From HXMU1420-2 sp040830545 (GTDB lineage: Bacteria > Pseudomonadota > Alphaproteobacteria > Rhodobacterales > Rhodobacteraceae), in the NCBI GenBank assembly GCA_040830545.1, contig JBFOMB010000037.1, forward strand, positions 1 through 36,340: a stretch of DNA of 36,340 bases, written 5' to 3'. A model generated the notes under the pieces. It ran no database searches and was not told where the DNA came from. It saw only the letters and a program-made list of their open reading frames with translations. Position numbers and translations under genes: made by a program. Positions 32,319 to 36,340 of the stretch are shown in pieces. Positions within the stretch are counted from its first letter, which is position 1. Each line of letters opens with the position of its first letter.

Positions 32319-33614
32319 ATGACCGACGAACAGACCACCGCGAAACTGAGCTTGAATGGCGCTGAATACGAGCTGCCAGTGCTTTCGCCGACGGCCGGAC
32401 CTGACGTTCTGGACATTCGCAAGTTGTATGCACAGGCCGGTGTGTTCACCTACGACCCGGGCTTCACCTCGACCGCGAGCTGCGACAGCACGATTACTTA
32501 TATCGACGGTGGTAAGGGCGAGCTGCTGCACCGCGGTTACCCGATCGACCAGTTGGCGGCCAAGTCGCACTACCTCGAAGTGTGCTATTTGATGCTGTAT
32601 GGTGAGCTGCCGACTGCGACACAGCTGGAAGAATTCGAAAGCACAATCACACGCCACACCATGCTGCACGAACAGATGGTGAATTTCTTCCGCGGGTTCC
32701 GCCGTGACGCACATCCGATGGCCATCATGGTCGGCGTTGTGGGGGCCATGTCGGCCTTCTACCATGACAGCACCGACATCAATGATCCGCGTCAGCGTGA
32801 AATCGCGTCGCACCGACTGATCGCGAAAATGCCGACCATCGCCGCCTGGGCGTACAAATACCACATCGGCCAGCCCTTCGTGTATCCGCGCAACGATCTG
32901 GACTATGCGTCGAACTTCCTGCGCATGTGTTTTGCCGTGCCCGCCGAGGATTACGAGGTGAACCCGATCCTGTCCCGCGCGATGGACCGGATCTTTACCC
33001 TGCATGCGGACCACGAACAGAACGCATCGACCTCGACCGTGCGACTAGCGTCATCCTCGGGCGCGAACCCGTTTGCCTGTATCGCAGCAGGGATCGCCTG
33101 TCTGTGGGGTCCGGCGCATGGCGGCGCCAACCAAGCGTGTTTGGAGATGCTGAACGAAATCGGTTCGGTAGACCGCATTCCTGAGTTCATCGCCCGCGCC
33201 AAGGACAAGAACGATCCGTTCCGCTTGATGGGCTTTGGCCACCGCGTCTACAAGAACTTTGACCCACGCGCGACCGTGATGAAGCAGTCCGCCGACGAGG
33301 TTCTGGATTTACTGGGTGTCGAAGACAACCCGATCCTGCAGGTCGCCAAGGAATTGGAAGCCGCCGCACTGGCCGATCCGTATTTTGCGGAGAAGAAGCT
33401 GTTCCCGAACGTGGACTTCTATTCCGGCATCATTCTGGAGGCGATGGGTTTCCCCACCTCGATGTTCACGCCGATCTTTGCCCTGTCGCGCACCGTTGGC
33501 TGGATCAGCCAATGGAAAGAGCAACTGGCCGACCCACAGATGAAAATCGGTCGTCCGCGCCAGCTGTATCTGGGCGAAAACGAACGCGACTACGTCGACA
33601 TCGAAAACCGCTAA
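32319..33614 (+). CDS. gltA: Citrate synthase
   Basis: Condenses acetyl-CoA and oxaloacetate to citrate, the entry step of the TCA cycle. A 431-residue type II (hexameric-type) enzyme. Catalytic residues are seen in LHADHEQNASTSTVR (His), GFGHRVYKNFDPRA (His) and FPNVDFYSG (Asp). I chose the ATG at 32319 (MTDEQTTAKLSLNG) because AGGGACGG precedes it and the N-terminus matches relatives; the ATG at 32298 would add 7 residues. It ends in a strong terminator hairpin shared with the convergent cytochrome b561 gene. Confidence 0.97.
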   Translation: MTDEQTTAKLSLNGAEYELPVLSPTAGPDVLDIRKLYAQAGVFTYDPGFTSTASCDSTITYIDGGKGELLHRGYPIDQLAAKSHYLEVCYLMLYGELPTATQLEEFESTITRHTMLHEQMVNFFRGFRRDAHPMAIMVGVVGAMSAFYHDSTDINDPRQREIASHRLIAKMPTIAAWAYKYHIGQPFVYPRNDLDYASNFLRMCFAVPAEDYEVNPILSRAMDRIFTLHADHEQNASTSTVRLASSSGANPFACIAAGIACLWGPAHGGANQACLEMLNEIGSVDRIPEFIARAKDKNDPFRLMGFGHRVYKNFDPRATVMKQSADEVLDLLGVEDNPILQVAKELEAAALADPYFAEKKLFPNVDFYSGIILEAMGFPTSMFTPIFALSRTVGWISQWKEQLADPQMKIGRPRQLYLGENERDYVDIENR

Positions 33615-33623
33615 GATCTAGGA

Positions 33624-33651
33624 GGGGCCCCACGCGGGCCCCTAACCTTTT
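33624..33651. terminator. gltA terminator
   Basis: GGGGCCC (33624-33630) and GGGCCCC (33636-33642) form a perfect 7-bp stem around CACGC, followed by a T-rich stretch ending in TTTT. The stem's last base is also the last base of the stop codon of the convergent cytochrome b561 gene (TAG, 33644-33642). Confidence 0.8.
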
Positions 33652-34181
33652 GTCATGCGGATCAGGGTTCTGTCCTGCTTGATGAAATGGCGCTGCATCG
33701 CGCCACCCACATGCAGAAGAATGACCAGAAACAACAGCTTGGTCAGGGCTGCATGTGCCCCGAATGCTACCTCTACCCACGCCTCGGACGCCGGGGCCAT
33801 AGGCGGCAAGGCAAACCAGTCAAACAGCATCACCGGAATGCCGCTGGCCCCGCTACCAATCCAGCCGGTCAGCGGGACAAGCCCCATCAACGCATACATC
33901 ATCCTGTGCGACCACCGGGCGGCGCTGATCTGCCAATCTGGCGTGTTGTCGGTCAGCGAAGCTGGTGGAGGTGACATCAGGTGCCAGAGCGCGCGCAGAA
34001 TGAACAACGCCAAGATCAAAATGCCGATGCTTTTGTGCAGACCAAACAGCCAAAGGTTCGATAGGCCCACGGTCATATTGTCGATGTACGTGCCCAGCCC
34101 CAACATGAACAAAATGCCGCCCGCCATGATCCAATGGATTAGGCGGGTCAGCCAGCCAAAGCTGTCGCTTGTGTTGCGCAC
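33642..34181 (-). CDS. Cytochrome b561 family di-heme membrane protein
   Basis: A 179-residue four-helix inner-membrane cytochrome that moves electrons between quinol and periplasmic or membrane partners. Helix histidines His16, His49, His143 and His157 match the spacing of the two heme b ligand pairs of E. coli CybB. The start is a GTG at 34181, with an AGGAG site inside the end of the upstream yceI gene and a 3-bp gap to its stop, so the two genes are one operon. In this family the YceI partner is a periplasmic lipid-binding protein, often with isoprenoid quinone-like ligand; a joint quinone-related role is inferred. Confidence 0.93.
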   Translation of the reverse strand: MRNTSDSFGWLTRLIHWIMAGGILFMLGLGTYIDNMTVGLSNLWLFGLHKSIGILILALFILRALWHLMSPPPASLTDNTPDWQISAARWSHRMMYALMGLVPLTGWIGSGASGIPVMLFDWFALPPMAPASEAWVEVAFGAHAALTKLLFLVILLHVGGAMQRHFIKQDRTLIRMTKG

Positions 34182-34184
34182 GTC

Positions 34185-34742
34185 TTACTCCTGCCGTGCG
34201 ACCTGGGCGAGGATATTGATCTCGATCTCGTCACTGACCAGATCGGGCCATCCCGTCGCACCAAATTCAGACCGGTTCACGCTGCCAGTCATTTGAACGG
34301 CCAGACGGGAACTGTCCGTGCTGCCTTGCCCGCGATAAAGCTTCACATCAAATATAGCAGGCCGAGTTACGCCTCGAATGGTCAGGTCACCCTGCACCTT
34401 CGCGCCCGTGCCCTGCGCCACCACCTTGGTAGATTTGAAACGGATTTCGGGATGCGCATCCGCGCTCAGTACCTTTGGACCGCGCATTGCCCCGGTGGCA
34501 AAGGCAAAGCCCGCTTTGGCCTTGGACACGTCAAGTGCCACATCGATGGAAGAGTTTCCAGCCGACTTGAAATCCAACTTCAAATCAGCCCGCTTCACCG
34601 GCATCTGCCCCTTGATCGCATCAGCGCCCAGGAACCAGGTAAACACCACCTGCGACCCGCTTCGGTCCAACAGGTATGAGTTTGGTGCCGCCCAGCCCAC
34701 ACTGGCAAACAACACGCACATAAGAATAACAACAATTCGCAT
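34185..34742 (-). CDS. yceI: YceI family periplasmic lipid-binding protein
   Basis: A 185-residue secreted lipocalin-like beta-barrel; characterised family members bind polyisoprenoids. The signal peptide MRIVVILMCVLFASVGWA is cleaved before APNSYLLD (about residue 19). The domain shows the SQVVFTWF strand, DVSKAKAGF, HPEIRFKSTKV and GDLTIRGVTRPAIFDV, ending in SEFGATGWPDLVSDEIEI. The ATG at 34742 is set by a strong AGGAGG site 7 nt upstream. First gene of the yceI-cytochrome b561 operon. Confidence 0.94.
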   Translation of the reverse strand: MRIVVILMCVLFASVGWAAPNSYLLDRSGSQVVFTWFLGADAIKGQMPVKRADLKLDFKSAGNSSIDVALDVSKAKAGFAFATGAMRGPKVLSADAHPEIRFKSTKVVAQGTGAKVQGDLTIRGVTRPAIFDVKLYRGQGSTDSSRLAVQMTGSVNRSEFGATGWPDLVSDEIEINILAQVARQE

Positions 34743-34809
34743 ATAGCACCTCCTGCCCTCAGACTTAGCGTCTACTCCCAAACCTGAAACTCATATTCAC
34801 GAGAGCCGC

Positions 34810-34902
34810 CGTGAACGGAAAAGCCGCACAAATCCGGGGGATTGCCCCTGAATGTTGAACAATCTCGCCCGGTAGATCCGGTTTGTTTCCGCCCCGTTCA
34901 CG
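34810..34902. repeat. Nested imperfect inverted repeat upstream of the RTX gene
   Basis: Within the 238-bp gap between yceI and the RTX gene, three inverted pairs are nested in order: CGTGAACGG (34810-34818) with CCGTTCACG (34894-34902), CAAATCCGG (34829-34837) with CCGGTTTG (34878-34885), and GATTG (34840-34844) with CAATC (34860-34864). GGAAA/TTTCC also pairs between the outer two. Together they could fold a hairpin of about 93 nt. The remaining part of the gap (34903-34980) shows only the RTX ribosome site GGGGTGA. Confidence 0.45.
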
Positions 34903-34980
34903 AAATCCGGCAATTTCTTGACCACAATGCGGCCATCCTATCATCCTGAGCAGGATTCTTTTCCCTGGGGTGATTTTTCC

Positions 34981-35919
34981 ATGCTGACTGCGCTGCTGAT
35001 CTTTGGCACGGCCTTTTTCGGGTGGGCCATTTACGAAATCCAAAAGGATGACGAGAACGACGAAGATATTGACCAGAACCTTTTGGGGACGGAAGGCGAG
35101 GACACGCTGACCGGAGCGCAGGGCAACGATTTCATACGTGGGCGCGCCGGCGATGATCTGCTGCAAGGAATGGACGGCCAGGACCAGATTGTTGGTGACA
35201 ACAACAACGACATCGGTCTGGGTGGAAATGGCGATGACACACTTATCGGTGGTCCAGGCAGCGACCTGTTGGTCGGTGAGGCCGGAAACGACAGCCTGCA
35301 GGGAGACAATGCCAACGACTGGGTTGAAGGGGCCGCAGGCAATGACAGTGTTCAGGCCGGGCTGGGCAATGACACGGCGATCGGCGGCGAAGGCAGCGAC
35401 ACGGTTTCGGGTGGGAATGGCAACGACCAGGTGTTCGGTGGCGATTTCCTGCAGCGAAGCCTGACAGCAGACGAACTGGTCGCAACACGGGCAGCGCTGG
35501 CTGCTGGCACGCCTGTGACCTTGCCCGATGATGCGCAGCCGAACATCGTGGATGATGGCGCAGCGGATGTGCTGGACGGCGGTCGCGGCGATGACCAACT
35601 CTATGTCGGTGACGGGGACACTGCGACGGGCGGCACCGGGGACGATTTGTTCTTCCTGCTTGATGGAGAAACCGCGACGACTGCAACGGTCACGGATTTC
35701 ACCGCGGGTGAAGACAATATTGTCTATGTCTATGATCAGAATGCAACCGAACCCACAATCGCGTTTGTCGACAATGGTGACGGTACACAGACGATGCAGG
35801 CAAATGGCGTGGCAGTTGCCCTGTTCAGTGGTGCGACCGCGCCGACGGCGGATGATGTGATTCTGTATGAACGTACCAGCGCAAATGATGCGCTGACACT
35901 GCCAACTGCCGGGACCTAG
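34981..35919 (+). CDS. RTX calcium-binding repeat protein, membrane-anchored, C-terminally truncated
   Basis: A 312-residue acidic protein. It begins with one hydrophobic helix (MLTALLIFGTAFFGWAIYEI) and an acidic linker, then glycine/aspartate-rich RTX nonapeptides (GGxGxDxLx type) from about residue 36 to 155, such as GNGDDTLIGGPGSDLLVG. A non-repeat insert follows, then a further block around DVLDGGRGDDQLYVGDGD, and a beta-rich tail. RTX repeats bind calcium outside the cytoplasm. The ATG at 34981 has GGGGTGA 7 nt upstream. The TAG stop is suspect: RTX-like codons continue in frame beyond it (see the next feature), so this is probably a shortened product. Confidence 0.8.
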   Translation: MLTALLIFGTAFFGWAIYEIQKDDENDEDIDQNLLGTEGEDTLTGAQGNDFIRGRAGDDLLQGMDGQDQIVGDNNNDIGLGGNGDDTLIGGPGSDLLVGEAGNDSLQGDNANDWVEGAAGNDSVQAGLGNDTAIGGEGSDTVSGGNGNDQVFGGDFLQRSLTADELVATRAALAAGTPVTLPDDAQPNIVDDGAADVLDGGRGDDQLYVGDGDTATGGTGDDLFFLLDGETATTATVTDFTAGEDNIVYVYDQNATEPTIAFVDNGDGTQTMQANGVAVALFSGATAPTADDVILYERTSANDALTLPTAGT

Positions 35920-36230
35920 GGCGATAACGTCCTAAACCACGCAAATGGGGATAACATGCTGACAAGCCTGGACGGAGACGATGCTCTGTCCGGTTCGAGC
36001 GGTAATGATATTCTGATGGGCAGCGCGAGGTTTGACCGCTTGTCGGGTGGGCAGTGGTAGCGAAGATCAACAACGCGAGGCGGGCTATTGGTTCTGAACG
36101 GTCGTGAAAATGCGGACACGTTCACAGGCCGTGCCACCAACGATCAGTTGTTTGTCGGAGATGGTGACACGTGAACGGACGTGCACAGCTAATACTGCTT
36201 GATGGATCGGACTCGAACGCGTTGCGCTGA
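35920..36230 (+). pseudogene. Decayed 3' part of the RTX gene
   Basis: Past the TAG at 35917-35919 the same frame reads GDNVLNHANGDNMLTSLDGD then DALSGSSGNDILMGS, plainly RTX-like, up to a TAG at 36058. The similarity moves to another frame (GSGSEDQQ from 36050) and then a third (GGLLVLNGRENADTF..., 36079-36171). That third stretch, ending TNDQLFVGDGDT, parallels DDQLYVGDGDT of the intact part, and CTGCTTGATGGA (36195-36206) recurs from 35658 on. Several frame changes and stops with scattered loss of Gly indicate pseudogene decay. No expressed product is expected from this part. Confidence 0.75.
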
Positions 36231-36244
36231 CGGCGACGCTACCC

Positions 36245-36268
36245 GAGGCTGGTCTTCTCACCAGCCTC
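36245..36268. terminator. Long perfect hairpin at the end of the RTX locus
   Basis: GAGGCTGGT (36245-36253) pairs perfectly over 9 bp with ACCAGCCTC (36260-36268) around CTTCTC. It lies just after the decayed RTX tail and could be the original terminator, though no T-run follows. The remaining bases to 36340 hold no gene I can support. Confidence 0.45.
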
Positions 36269-36340
36269 CATCCGCACCACGTTGCGAGACACGACGCCGA
36301 CCTCTCCCAAAGCTGCCCGGAACACACCCATATGGGGTGC

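Noticed and set aside
35101..35450. DNA-level tandem repeat or CRISPR-like array in the RTX gene
   Set aside because: The periodicity is that of codons for degenerate glycine/aspartate RTX nonapeptides; there are no identical repeats with unique spacers.
36085..36327. Minus-strand 80-codon frame at the right edge as a gene
   Set aside because: It runs antisense across the decayed RTX tail, has no recognisable motif and odd Cys/Trp-rich composition.

Overview
This window reads as chromosome from a marine-type alphaproteobacterium of the Rhodobacterales (Roseobacter group). The evidence is protein-level: DUF4167, a Fur/Mur-type regulator, gltX-gltA facing comEC, two long FAD/GcvT fusion dehydrogenases and an RTX protein of the kind common in that order. 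It is high-GC, densely coding, and has many 4-nt start/stop overlaps (ATGA, GTGA). I see no rRNA, tRNA, CRISPR array, prophage or identifiable insertion sequence.

Layout. 1-1134: 3' part of a bifunctional NAD(P)H-hydrate repair enzyme. 1138-3821 (minus): prfA-prmC and a DUF4167 gene. 3883-8586: a nitrogen-metabolism island with two different ureohydrolases (agmatinase family), a RidA protein, an M20D amidohydrolase, a GNAT acetyltransferase, a DUF1499 protein and a small secreted Cys protein. 8650-9483: mazG. 9512-9570: a palindromic repeat cluster, then a sulfotransferase-like gene. 10577-13924 (plus): nucleoside hydrolase, GrpB-like protein, GNAT and selO. 13993-17835: two EamA permeases, a Fur-family regulator, a small secreted protein and an AbrB-family membrane protein. 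17902-19179: eno. 19217-21814 (minus): a TTC38-like TPR protein and arsenite methyltransferase arsM. 21964-28532: two paralogous about 805-residue FAD/aminomethyltransferase dehydrogenases pointing away from each other, with a Lys/Ala-rich exported protein between them and a MocA-like nucleotidyltransferase coupled to the second. 28561-33614: comEC facing away from gltX and gltA. 33642-34742 (minus): yceI and cytochrome b561. 34981-36230: an RTX gene whose 3' part has decayed.

How genes may work together. The M20D-ureohydrolase-GNAT genes form a tight minus-strand operon, and a second ureohydrolase plus ridA lie next to it; I infer degradation of guanidino compounds or their acyl derivatives. 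The paired dehydrogenases most likely demethylate N-methylated amines such as dimethylglycine or sarcosine and hand one-carbon units to tetrahydrofolate. YceI and cytochrome b561 form a recurrent pair.

The best-supported unusual feature is the RTX locus: its open frame ends at a TAG, yet RTX-like codons continue in the same frame and then in two further frames before a strong hairpin. This indicates a C-terminally truncated, decaying gene. I found no clear undescribed multi-gene system. The ureohydrolase island and the dehydrogenase pair with its unknown exported protein deserve the most follow-up.
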